64,000 nucleotides of DNA, taken from positions 19,393-83,392 of the forward strand of contig JASHSJ010000030.1 in the NCBI GenBank assembly GCA_030040895.1, in the 5' to 3' direction. Position 1 is the first letter of the stretch. Each line of letters starts with the position of its first letter. This DNA is from Microcaldota archaeon. GTDB taxonomy: Archaea; Micrarchaeota; Micrarchaeia; Micrarchaeales; Micrarchaeaceae. The position numbers were made by a program, and so were the translations under genes. Below are positions 1 through 6,638 of the stretch, one piece after another. Below the pieces are notes generated by a model. The model was given only the letters and a program-made list of their open reading frames with translations. It searched no databases and was not told the DNA's origin.

Positions 1-255
1 GGAGAACATCTTGTTCTAGATCTCAATATGATCGAAGACAATTATTCTGACAGCGACATGCCGATGGCTTTCTCACCAAAAGATGAGAAGGTGTTGCTGC
101 TGCAGATGGACGGAGACTTTTCAAAGGAAGAGGTAGCAAGGGCCATGAGAATGGGACTTGACGCTGGAAAGGTTATAAGCAAGGTGCAGAAAGATGCACT
201 GCTGGCAGTTTATAGCAAGGCAGCTGCCGGCCAGAAACAGGAAAATGGTGCTTGA
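1..255 (+). CDS. rrp41: Exosome core subunit Rrp41, C-terminal part (truncated by window edge)
   Basis: Only the last 84 codons are present; the reading frame is open from base 1. The visible part (D-L-N-x-x-E-D-N-Y near the start, then a D-M-P-M-A-F strand and L-L-Q-M-D-G-D) matches the C-terminal half of the RNase PH fold of archaeal Rrp41. Rrp41 is the catalytic subunit of the hexameric 3'-5' phosphorolytic RNA exosome ring, which it forms with Rrp42. The gene order rrp41-rrp42-rpl37ae-rpoP is the known archaeal exosome superoperon and supports the call. The stop codon lies one base before the chosen rrp42 start, so the two are co-translated or tightly coupled. The sequence ends in a short Ala/Gln/Glu tail. 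Confidence 0.93.
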   Translation, partial: GEHLVLDLNMIEDNYSDSDMPMAFSPKDEKVLLLQMDGDFSKEEVARAMRMGLDAGKVISKVQKDALLAVYSKAAAGQKQENGA

Positions 256-256
256 A

Positions 257-1039
257 ATGGGAGCAATAGACATAGTAAAAGGACACTACATAAGGGAGCT
301 AGCAGGCAAGGGAGTGAGAGAAGACGGACGAGGCCTTCTTGATTTCAGGAATTTAGTGATAAAGCCAAACGTTCTTGAGAACACTGAAGGATCAGCGCAG
401 GTTGATCTTGGAGGAACGAGAGTTCTTTGTGGAGTTAAGCTGCAGGTAGAATCTCCTATGGATGATACTCCAGATCAGGGAAACTTGATCGTTAACTCTG
501 AACTCCTACCGCTCGCACATGCAGACTTTGAAGTAGGACCTCCAAGGCCTGAGGCAATAGAGTTGGCAAGAGTAGTTGACAGAGGAATAAGAGCAGCGAA
601 TTGCGTAAACCTAACCGGACTTTTCATAGAAGCCGAGAAGGCGTGGAGTGTGTTCGTAGATCTTTATGTGCTGAACTATGATGGAAACCTCTTTGATGCG
701 AGCTCAACAGCTGCAATGGCTGCGCTAATGCACACTAAGGTTCCAAAGTATGAGAATGGAAAGGCCATATATTCAGAGAAGAAGAACGCCCTAAAGCTTG
801 ACAGCACTGTTGTGTCAACCACATTCGCAAAACTCGACAATACTCTGATGCTGGATCCAAGCATAAATGAGGAAATAGAATCCGATACAAGGGTCACTAT
901 AGCGAACGATGGCAAAGTTGTCAGGGCAATGCAGAAAGGCAAGAGCGGAAGCTTCTCCACACAGGAAATAGAAACATTAGTAGATGTATCGCTAGGAAAG
1001 TATGGTGAAATAAGCAAGAAGCTTGAGCATACAAGATGA
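257..1039 (+). CDS. rrp42: Exosome subunit Rrp42 (non-catalytic RNase PH-like)
   Basis: About 260 residues, the usual size for archaeal Rrp42. The N-terminus has the family pattern Y-I-R-E-L-x-x-K-G-x-R-x-D-G-R, and the middle carries G-S-A-x-V-x-L-G-x-T-x-V-L-C-G and a D-x-Y-V-L-x-x-D-G-N strand typical of RNase PH folds. Rrp42 lacks phosphorolytic residues and pairs with Rrp41 to build the exosome ring and its RNA-binding groove. I chose ATG 257 because GGTG lies 6 bases upstream and it follows the rrp41 stop; ATG 245 (4 residues longer, overlapping rrp41) is also possible. The next gene, eL43, starts 5 bases downstream. Confidence 0.95.
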   Translation: MGAIDIVKGHYIRELAGKGVREDGRGLLDFRNLVIKPNVLENTEGSAQVDLGGTRVLCGVKLQVESPMDDTPDQGNLIVNSELLPLAHADFEVGPPRPEAIELARVVDRGIRAANCVNLTGLFIEAEKAWSVFVDLYVLNYDGNLFDASSTAAMAALMHTKVPKYENGKAIYSEKKNALKLDSTVVSTTFAKLDNTLMLDPSINEEIESDTRVTIANDGKVVRAMQKGKSGSFSTQEIETLVDVSLGKYGEISKKLEHTR

Positions 1040-1043
1040 TGCC

Positions 1044-1283
1044 ATGGTTAATGCAAGCGTAAGATATGGAGCAAGTATAAGGAAAAGGCAGAAGGTAGTT
1101 GGCGCGAAGAAGAGCGCGCTCTACAAGTGCGAAGCGTGCGGCAGGATGACTGTCAAGAGGATCGGCACTAGCATATGGAAGTGCAAGCACTGCAACGCGA
1201 CCTATGCCGGAGGGGCCTATTCAATGACAACGCCCGAGGGAGAAGTAGCAAGAAGAATCATAGAAGGAATAAAGAAGCAGTAA
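1044..1283 (+). CDS. rpl37ae: Large-subunit ribosomal protein eL43 (L37Ae)
   Basis: A 79-residue basic protein with a C-x-x-C ... C-x-x-C zinc ribbon (C-E-A-C and C-K-H-C, 15 residues between pairs) and the eL43 hallmarks R-Y-G-A-S-I-R-K-R near the N-terminus and A-G-G-A-Y after the second Cys pair. It binds 23S rRNA on the 50S subunit. The frame opens earlier with TTG at 1023, but ATG 1044 gives the conserved N-terminus. It sits directly downstream of rrp42, as in many archaeal exosome operons. Confidence 0.95.
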   Translation: MVNASVRYGASIRKRQKVVGAKKSALYKCEACGRMTVKRIGTSIWKCKHCNATYAGGAYSMTTPEGEVARRIIEGIKKQ

Positions 1284-1292
1284 TGATTTGTT

Positions 1293-1655
1293 ATGCCAAA
1301 GATATCTTTCAGTCCAATAGAAGAGCTCGTAATACACGAATACGTTAGCATTGAGCTTGACGATTTGCTAAGGGAGAGGGTAACTCCAGCGGGCAGCGTG
1401 CCGCTGTATTGGTGCGACGGACTCCTATTCAGTTTCAGCTCACTCCCATGGACAAAGGATACCATCAAGGACTATATGACTGGTAAGATACACTGGGCTG
1501 AAACTCACTATACTGTAATGGAGAAGTACAAGCCAGTGCTTGAGTTGAAAGACGAAAACTACCAGGCGCAGGTGAAGGTCAGGGTCATAGACACATCTAG
1601 ATCGGCGTTGCACAAAGAATTTGTGAAATGGATAAAGGCAAGGAAAAACTTTTAA
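1293..1655 (+). CDS. Unrecognised 120-aa protein in the exosome/RNAP operon
   Basis: I do not recognise this protein. It is 120 residues, soluble, rich in aromatic and charged residues, with no Cys pairs and no membrane segment. A central W-x-x-D-T-I-K-D-Y segment and a basic C-terminus (W-I-K-A-R-K) suggest a small alpha/beta protein. It lies in-line between rpl37ae (9-base gap) and rpoP (19-base gap), so it is almost certainly co-transcribed with the exosome and ribosomal genes. In other archaea this interval holds rpoP itself or the KEOPS subunit Pcc1; I see no convincing Pcc1 similarity. A translation or RNA-processing role is inferred from context only. Confidence 0.75.
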   Translation: MPKISFSPIEELVIHEYVSIELDDLLRERVTPAGSVPLYWCDGLLFSFSSLPWTKDTIKDYMTGKIHWAETHYTVMEKYKPVLELKDENYQAQVKVRVIDTSRSALHKEFVKWIKARKNF

Positions 1656-1674
1656 TGATTAAAAAAGAAGTGAT

Positions 1675-1809
1675 ATGATGGGATACGTTTGTGCTAAATG
1701 CGGGAAAAAGATAAAGACTCTTGACAAGTTCGCGAGATGCGCATTCTGCGGAAACAGGATTCTTGTCAAGGAAAGGCCAAATGTGGCAAAGGAAGTAAGC
1801 ACTGATTGA
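1675..1809 (+). CDS. rpoP: DNA-directed RNA polymerase subunit P (Rpb12-like)
   Basis: A 44-codon gene. The product has a zinc ribbon C-A-K-C-G at residues 6-10 and C-A-F-C-G at residues 23-27, followed by N-R-I-L-V-K-E-R, the conserved C-terminal signature of archaeal RpoP/eukaryotic Rpb12. RpoP stabilises the Rpb3/Rpb10-type assembly platform of RNA polymerase. The start region reads GTGATATGATG: the GTGAT Shine-Dalgarno directly abuts the first ATG (1675), and the second ATG (1678) may be the real start. Position after rpl37ae fits the conserved exosome superoperon. It extends about 15 residues beyond the usual C-terminus. Confidence 0.93.
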   Translation: MMGYVCAKCGKKIKTLDKFARCAFCGNRILVKERPNVAKEVSTD

Positions 1810-1814
1810 ACTTG

Positions 1815-2069
1815 CTATTTTCCGACCAGTGGGCCGGCCGTGACTATTATAGTTTCGGCAACGCTTTTTACTCTTTCATACTTTATGCTGCTCTTCTTCA
1901 GCATCGCAGCTGTGTTCTGGGCCCTTATGAGCTCTTCCATCTTTGTCAGGAGCAGGCTTGAGACATTGCCGCTGTCGAAGTCAAGAATGACATCTTCTAC
2001 CATCCCTACCATCTGTCCGGAATTAGTTATTATCTTCTTGCCGTAGAGCTCTGATACCAGTATCGCCAT
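1815..2069 (-). CDS. PRC-barrel domain protein
   Basis: 84 residues covering one PRC-barrel: S-E-L-Y-G-K-K-I-I-T at the start, G-x-M-V-G-x-V-E-D-V-I-L-D strand, and a C-terminal I-K-Y-E-R-V-K-S-V strand. Archaeal single-domain PRC-barrel proteins are widespread; some have been linked to cell division (CdpB) or RNA metabolism, but the function of this one cannot be read from sequence. It starts 4 bases after the upstream zinc-ribbon gene on the same strand and its 3' end converges on rpoP with 5 bases between them. Confidence 0.85.
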   Translation of the reverse strand: MAILVSELYGKKIITNSGQMVGMVEDVILDFDSGNVSSLLLTKMEELIRAQNTAAMLKKSSIKYERVKSVAETIIVTAGPLVGK

Positions 2070-2073
2070 GATT

Positions 2074-2628
2074 TCACCTTATGCACACAATCCTTTTGGA
2101 TGCAAATATTCTTATTATGTACTCCTTCAGCTCTTTCCTGAAAGCCTCTTTGTCGGCTTGCATCTGGCGCTGTTCCGGACCCTTGAAAAGGTCGATGTTG
2201 CCAGAAACAAGATGATCCAGATATTCGTCTGTCAGGTAGTAGCTCCGCTTTCCGCACTTGTTGCACTTGTACACCGGCATTACAGGTATATTGGTGATTT
2301 TGCCTTCCTTGCGCTCCACTTCCAGCAAAAGTCCGGTTTCATTGCAAGAAGGGCAATTCTTGCTGAGCGCAACTTCATGCATATCATCATGACCTTCTAT
2401 TGCGATCCTCTCAGAGTCAACAAAGTCACTGACGCACTTGTCTATTACTGAAATGCTGTTTAGGCATTCGAAGAAGTCGCGCCTGACTATTGCTCCCTCT
2501 CCATTGAATATAGTATGCATGACACCGTTCGAGATTGGCTCCCACATTGCTACTCTGGTGCCTGAGCTTTGGCTGTAGTCTATCCTGACTGCCCCATCTT
2601 TTCCTCTAGAAAGCCTGCTCGGCCCCAT
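2074..2628 (-). CDS. Conserved zinc-ribbon protein (ZPR1-like zinc finger)
   Basis: 184 residues. The middle contains C-P-S-C-N-E-T-G and, about 26 residues later, C-N-K-C-G-K-R, a four-Cys zinc ribbon with the spacing and flanking (x-x-I-P-V-M-P, C-G) reminiscent of ZPR1-type fingers. The N-terminal half has a beta-rich segment with a M-W-E-P-I motif; the C-terminus is a charged helix (E-Q-R-Q-M-Q-A-D-K-E-A). It lies between the histone gene (stop adjacent to this start) and the PRC-barrel gene, all on the minus strand. Function unknown; RNA or protein binding is likely. The family assignment is tentative, the gene itself is solid. Confidence 0.7.
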   Translation of the reverse strand: MGPSRLSRGKDGAVRIDYSQSSGTRVAMWEPISNGVMHTIFNGEGAIVRRDFFECLNSISVIDKCVSDFVDSERIAIEGHDDMHEVALSKNCPSCNETGLLLEVERKEGKITNIPVMPVYKCNKCGKRSYYLTDEYLDHLVSGNIDLFKGPEQRQMQADKEAFRKELKEYIIRIFASKRIVCIR

Positions 2629-2847
2629 CTATCCACCAAATTTCAATCTGTAAGTGTCTATGTCTTCCTCCTCCACAGTATCCCTTCTCTCCTTCTTCGC
2701 ACGCTTCACGGCGAACCTTGCAATCATGGTTGCCTTCTTTTCCAGCATCTTGGCTATGGCATCGGCAGCGTCGTCGCTTATCTTGACCTTTGCCTTTGCC
2801 TGCACTATCTTCTTTATCGTTGCATTTGATATTTTCACGTTCAGCAC
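2629..2847 (-). CDS. Archaeal histone-fold protein
   Basis: 72 residues forming one histone fold: helix 1 (I-K-K-I-V-Q-A), loop with K-I-S-D-D-A-A-D-A-I, long central helix to A-V-K-R-A-K-K, then R-D-T-V-E-E-E-D-I-D at the end, equivalent to K-T-V-K-A-E-D-I in HMf-type histones. It should dimerise and wrap DNA. Basic residues precede loop 2 as expected. The start used is GTG 2847; GTG 2838 is an alternative. No tail is present beyond the fold. It probably heads a short operon with the zinc-ribbon and PRC-barrel genes. Confidence 0.88.
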   Translation of the reverse strand: MLNVKISNATIKKIVQAKAKVKISDDAADAIAKMLEKKATMIARFAVKRAKKERRDTVEEEDIDTYRLKFGG

Positions 2848-2970
2848 TCAAGATCGTCTTCACAGCATAAGCTCAGTGTAGTGCACTATCATCATTAATA
2901 TGTAATAGTTTTCAAATAATAAAAATGTTGCTTTTGCAGGACTTTTACCTATTTCGCAAAATAATCCTGA

Positions 2971-2985
2971 TAATATTTTTAAGCA
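2971..2985 (+). promoter_or_regulatory. Putative TATA element for the 51-codon gene at 3013
   Basis: An AT-rich TAATATTTTTAAG segment is centred about 26 bases before position 3002, giving a predicted short leader ending in GGGG ahead of ATG 3013. Inference from archaeal promoter geometry only. Confidence 0.4.
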
Positions 2986-3012
2986 TTAGCGCATAATATG
3001 ATTGGGGACAAA

Positions 3013-3168
3013 ATGGGAAATCAAAAAGTAATTGCACCTCCTTCTGCAAAAAACCACATTCCTGGGAGGAGACCAAGACTTGAGGAAAGCCTATTAGCAG
3101 ATGAAGAGCCGGCTACCAAGACTGAACGCGAATTTGTTATGCGCTTTGCAGTTCAGAAGAGGCCCTAG
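3013..3168 (+). CDS. Small uncharacterised 51-aa protein
   Basis: A 51-codon reading frame. The predicted product is hydrophilic and basic-acidic mixed, with a P-G-R-R-P-R-L-E-E-S-L-L segment and ends E-F-V-M-R-F-A-V-Q-K-R-P. No family recognised. Support comes from a plausible TATA-like stretch around 2971-2985, a G-rich Shine-Dalgarno (GGGG, 5 bases before ATG) and coding-like composition. It stands alone between the divergent histone gene and the surface-protein gene at 3400. Confidence 0.5.
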   Translation: MGNQKVIAPPSAKNHIPGRRPRLEESLLADEEPATKTEREFVMRFAVQKRP

Positions 3169-3361
3169 ATACCTTATATCTTGTACTCAAGGCCTCGGAC
3201 TGATAACTGGCTTCAGAGCTCTCCTACCCTTCTCTTCTGCGCTCGCTTCAAGCGTTTCCGCCTCTTTTTCTTCCACTTCCAGCGCATTCTTCCCTTCTTC
3301 TTCCACTTCCTTGGTATGCTTCCCAAATATTACACCGAAACTTTAGTTATTCGCAACGAGG

Positions 3362-3371
3362 ATTTATAAGC
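3362..3371 (+). promoter_or_regulatory. TATA box of the surface-protein gene at 3400
   Basis: ATTTATAAGC lies about 30 bases before the ATG at 3400, predicting a start of transcription about 10 bases upstream of the start codon. The rest of the 3169-3399 interval shows no convincing gene. Confidence 0.6.
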
Positions 3372-3399
3372 TTGCACATTATATTTTACTTGCGATAGA

Positions 3400-4452
3400 A
3401 TGGCTGCGTTGAGGGCACTGCTAATAGTTGTCATAGCGATCGCTATAGTGTTTGCGCTCTACTACTTCACCGTGGCAGGAAAGTCGACAAATACCGCCCA
3501 TGCTTCAACAATAACAGTGTCTCCCAAGTCAACGAGCAGCTCGTCAACCAGCACTGTCGGGATACAGTATGGGCCTTGCAACAACTTCGAGCTCTTTACG
3601 ACCAATCTCAGCAACACTGTTACTACGGAATGCTATTGGGGAGGAGGACCAGTTGGCATATGGGTCAGCGGCGGGATAACCGGCAAGGAGACTGCCACTA
3701 TAACCGGAGTAAGCGACAACATCGTATACGTTAACCAGACTTCAGCGTACCCGTGCGTGACTTACTTCACTAACCTCACTCTTCCAAACCAATATTACAC
3801 GGTATCATTGACCACCGGGGCGCATACAAGCAGCGGGCTTGAGACAACACAATGTTACTACGCGTACGTTGGGATAAACCAAACCCTATCGCCGCCCGCA
3901 CAGGTATATCAGCAGGTCTACAACGGAGGCTTTTCTGATGGAAAATACACTGGATGGACGGTAAATGACACTGGCTTTGGGACAAAGCCGCTCAACATAA
4001 CATACGCTGATACTGCAAACGTGAACTGCTACCTATCGGCGCCTTGGCGCAACTACAATGGAACGTATTTTGCCACTACGTTCAACTGCGGCCTCAGCAA
4101 CGCACCCGGCAATATAACATCATCGCCGTTCTATGCGAGGCTGCCCTTCCTGAACTTCCAGATAATAAGCCCGGATGACAAGCTCGACTACATACAGGTA
4201 CTCTACAATGGCACTCCTTACATAACCGCTTGGTACAACACCTACAATGTCACCATTTCCGCTAATTCGGCATCACTGTTCCAGAACGCCAGCATTCCGC
4301 TGGTAAATGTAATCAACAAACCGATACAGATAAGGGTGGTTGCCAGAACCCTGGCACAGCAGAGATTCATCGCTGTTGGCGATTTCAGGATCTCAAGTGT
4401 ACCGGTCCAGAGCGTGCAGCCGTCGAACATAACGTTCGCCCCTGGCTCGTGA
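3400..4452 (+). CDS. Membrane-anchored extracellular glycoprotein-like protein
   Basis: 350 residues. Residues 1-26 form a single hydrophobic helix (signal anchor), followed by a Ser/Thr-rich stalk (about residues 33-52) and a beta-rich extracellular part with many N-x-S/T sequons and several Cys residues. The second half (G-G-F-S-D-G-K-Y-T-G-W-T) looks like a carbohydrate-binding-type jelly roll seen in surface proteins with N-G-x-F-E-x-G-x-x-G-W motifs; this is a weak resemblance. Probable cell-surface protein of unknown ligand. Single gene with its own promoter, convergent with the downstream minus-strand operon with no gap. Confidence 0.75.
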   Translation: MAALRALLIVVIAIAIVFALYYFTVAGKSTNTAHASTITVSPKSTSSSSTSTVGIQYGPCNNFELFTTNLSNTVTTECYWGGGPVGIWVSGGITGKETATITGVSDNIVYVNQTSAYPCVTYFTNLTLPNQYYTVSLTTGAHTSSGLETTQCYYAYVGINQTLSPPAQVYQQVYNGGFSDGKYTGWTVNDTGFGTKPLNITYADTANVNCYLSAPWRNYNGTYFATTFNCGLSNAPGNITSSPFYARLPFLNFQIISPDDKLDYIQVLYNGTPYITAWYNTYNVTISANSASLFQNASIPLVNVINKPIQIRVVARTLAQQRFIAVGDFRISSVPVQSVQPSNITFAPGS

Positions 4453-4971
4453 TCAGGGCTTCTGCTCCTTGGCCTTTTCCGCGAGCTTCCTGCCTATCTC
4501 TGCCCTTTGCTCGAGGTTGCGCTTTACCTGCTCAAGGTCCTCAGGCTTCATTATCTTCTCCAATATGTACCTTGAATAGTCAACAGCTATCTGTGACATG
4601 TCCATGAGCATTGACTGCAGTTCGCTGGGCTTGAGCCTGATCTCCTTCTCGGGCCTGAGCACCTCTATGCCCGCCGGAGCGTACTTGAAAATAGTATTTA
4701 TCAGGTATTGAAGATTCTCAAACAGGACAGTTACGACGCCGCTGGTCGTATACACCCCATGACTTTCTACGGGTTCCTCGATTGATCCGTACACGTAAAC
4801 AACTCCCTTCTCCTTCATTAGCCTCTCGTTGATGAGATCCAGCATCAGGGGCTGCAGCTTCTCCTTCTCCTTTTCCTGCATGTCAAAATACATCCTTATT
4901 AGCATGCCTCCTTTCGATATCTTCTCTTCCGTGAGTTTTTCCACATCGTTCTTTGCCATTGTACCACTCAT
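4453..4971 (-). CDS. Uncharacterised cytoplasmic protein, coupled to hisS
   Basis: 172 residues, not recognised. The N-terminal third is charged and helical (E-K-E-K-E-K), the middle has a V-V-Y-V-Y-G-S-I-E-E-P strand followed by a glycine-containing turn, and the C-terminus is a long charged helix. No membrane segment or Cys motif. Its ATG overlaps the hisS stop codon (ATGA), so it is translationally coupled to histidyl-tRNA synthetase. ATG 4959 preceded by GTGGT is an alternative start. A role connected with translation is only a context guess. Confidence 0.7.
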   Translation of the reverse strand: MSGTMAKNDVEKLTEEKISKGGMLIRMYFDMQEKEKEKLQPLMLDLINERLMKEKGVVYVYGSIEEPVESHGVYTTSGVVTVLFENLQYLINTIFKYAPAGIEVLRPEKEIRLKPSELQSMLMDMSQIAVDYSRYILEKIMKPEDLEQVKRNLEQRAEIGRKLAEKAKEQKP

Positions 4972-6251
4972 CTGTTTCTCTGGACTATTGTTACAGCGTC
5001 TTCTGGGGTAAGAAGGTTTTCGGTTCCATCGACAAGGTTCTTCAGCTTCAGCTTTCCCTCCTTTTCCTCACCATCGCCGATTATTGCGGCATACTTGAAC
5101 CTCATTGAGTTTGCATACGAGAGCTGGTTTGATATGTTCCTGTCGCTGACATTTATGTCTATCGCTATTCCGCTCTCTCTCAGCTGGTTTGCTATCTTGA
5201 GCGCGTATGCGTAGTTGCTTGGCTTCACCCACGCAACGAAAACCGGGGCGTACGTGTACCTATCGGATTTCGTATATCCCATTATTGCAAGAAGCCTGTC
5301 TATGCCTATCGAGCATCCGACCGCCGGAAGCGGCCTGTTGCCCATCATGCCTATCAGATTGTCATATCTTCCTCCTCCCCCGATTGAATCTTTTGCAACA
5401 TCCCCCTCTCCGACTATCTTGAACTCCACTACCATATCGGTATAGTAGTCAAAGCCCCTGGCAAGAGAGAAGTCAAGAATAACATCCCCTTTTATGCTGT
5501 ACAGGGACAGCAGAGAAATGAGTTCGTTCATCTCTGATTGCGGGGCCTTGTCGTCCAGATATCTTTCTACGTGCTGGAGTTTTTCTGTGTTGGACCCGCC
5601 CAGGCTTACTAGCTCGTCCACTTTTGCAACCGCATCGTTGCCAATGCCGAGGCCCCTCAGCTGCTCGAGAACTCCGTCCCTTCCTATCTTCTCCAGCTTG
5701 TCTATCGCCCTGAGCACTGGCATGATCAGCTCCTGCTTTATCCCTATCTTTGCAAAGAAAGCGTTCATGAACTTCCTGTTGTTGAGCAGCACCCTGTACT
5801 TTATTCCCATAATATCGAAGAATGTTGCCGCTGTTGCTATGACCTCGGCGTCTGACGCTGGGCTCCTGGTTCCCACTATGTCAACATCGGCCTGTGTGAA
5901 CTCCCAATACCTTCCTTTCTGCGGCTCCTCCCTCCTCCAGCACTTGCCTATGTAGTACCTCTTGAAAGGAAGCGGTATTTCTTGGTGCATGCTGATATAT
6001 CTTGCCAATGACATTGTATGGTCATACCTAAGGCCAAGATCGTCGTTCTTCAGCTCGAAAATCAGCTTTGTATCCTCCCCTATGCCCCCCTTTGACTTGA
6101 GCAGAGCCATCTTCTCGAAGTTTGGAGTGTCTATTGATATGAAGCCGAACTGCTGGAATATGACCTCAAGCTTCTTTAGCACTTCGTTCTTGAAAAGGGC
6201 CTCGTTGGGCAGCAGGTCTCTAACTCCTCTAGGAAATGGGATATCTGCCAT
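4968..6251 (-). CDS. hisS: Histidyl-tRNA synthetase
   Basis: 427 residues, normal for class II HisRS. It starts with P-R-G-V-R-D, has a motif 2 region with W-R-R-E-E-P-Q-K-G-R-Y-W-E-F, the histidine-binding L-A-R-G-F-D-Y-Y-T (HisA motif, around residue 265), and a motif 3 region G-C-S-I-G-I-D-R-L; the C-terminal anticodon-binding domain ends A-A-I-I-G-D-G-E. It charges tRNA-His with ATP and histidine. ATG 6251 is preceded by GTGAT with a 6-base spacer. The gene is followed by an overlapping unknown gene and preceded by thioredoxin with a 16-base gap. Confidence 0.97.
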   Translation of the reverse strand: MADIPFPRGVRDLLPNEALFKNEVLKKLEVIFQQFGFISIDTPNFEKMALLKSKGGIGEDTKLIFELKNDDLGLRYDHTMSLARYISMHQEIPLPFKRYYIGKCWRREEPQKGRYWEFTQADVDIVGTRSPASDAEVIATAATFFDIMGIKYRVLLNNRKFMNAFFAKIGIKQELIMPVLRAIDKLEKIGRDGVLEQLRGLGIGNDAVAKVDELVSLGGSNTEKLQHVERYLDDKAPQSEMNELISLLSLYSIKGDVILDFSLARGFDYYTDMVVEFKIVGEGDVAKDSIGGGGRYDNLIGMMGNRPLPAVGCSIGIDRLLAIMGYTKSDRYTYAPVFVAWVKPSNYAYALKIANQLRESGIAIDINVSDRNISNQLSYANSMRFKYAAIIGDGEEKEGKLKLKNLVDGTENLLTPEDAVTIVQRNR

Positions 6252-6267
6252 TTTACCATCACTGCGA

Positions 6268-6588
6268 TCAGAGGTTCTTATCTATCCACTTCTTGAGCGT
6301 GTCCTTTGGAACTGCGCCGACGTTCATCGCCTTAGTCTTGCCGTTCACTATGAGCAGCGCAGTTGGTATGCTCATTATGTTGTATCTTCTTGCTATGCCC
6401 TCATTAGCGTCAGCATCCACCTTCACGAACTTGACCTTGCCCTCATATTCCTTTGAAACCTCCTCGATTATGGGAGAAAAGATTCTGCACGGCCCGCACC
6501 AGGTCGCCCATATGTCAACGAGCACCGGCATCTTCGACTTTATTACCTCCTCTTCAAAAGAAGCTTCATTCACATCTGATACTGCCAT
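6268..6588 (-). CDS. trxA: Thioredoxin
   Basis: 106 residues with the thioredoxin fold and active site W-C-G-P-C at about residues 31-35, the D-V-D-A strand region (V-K-V-D-A-D) and cis-proline motif S-I-P-T. It reduces protein disulfides. ATG 6588 is chosen because GTGAT lies 4 bases upstream; an in-frame GTG 9 bases earlier is part of that Shine-Dalgarno element. Located between hisS and secY on the same strand. The electron donor (thioredoxin reductase) is not in the window. Confidence 0.95.
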   Translation of the reverse strand: MAVSDVNEASFEEEVIKSKMPVLVDIWATWCGPCRIFSPIIEEVSKEYEGKVKFVKVDADANEGIARRYNIMSIPTALLIVNGKTKAMNVGAVPKDTLKKWIDKNL

Positions 6589-6638
6589 TGATATCACTAT
6601 TGTTTTCCTGTTTCTGTCCTTTTATTACTTTTGCTTTC

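Noticed and set aside
2606..2863. 85-codon minus-strand frame with an ATG start overlapping the histone gene
   Set aside because: It is out of frame with the clear histone fold, has no recognisable features, and overlaps the histone gene almost completely.
3187..3306. Minus-strand frame of 39 codons from GTG, very acidic, in the 3169-3399 gap
   Set aside because: The frame continues upstream for about 11 residues without a start codon, no Shine-Dalgarno is visible, and the + strand promoter for 3400 overlaps its 5' side. Coding composition alone is not enough.
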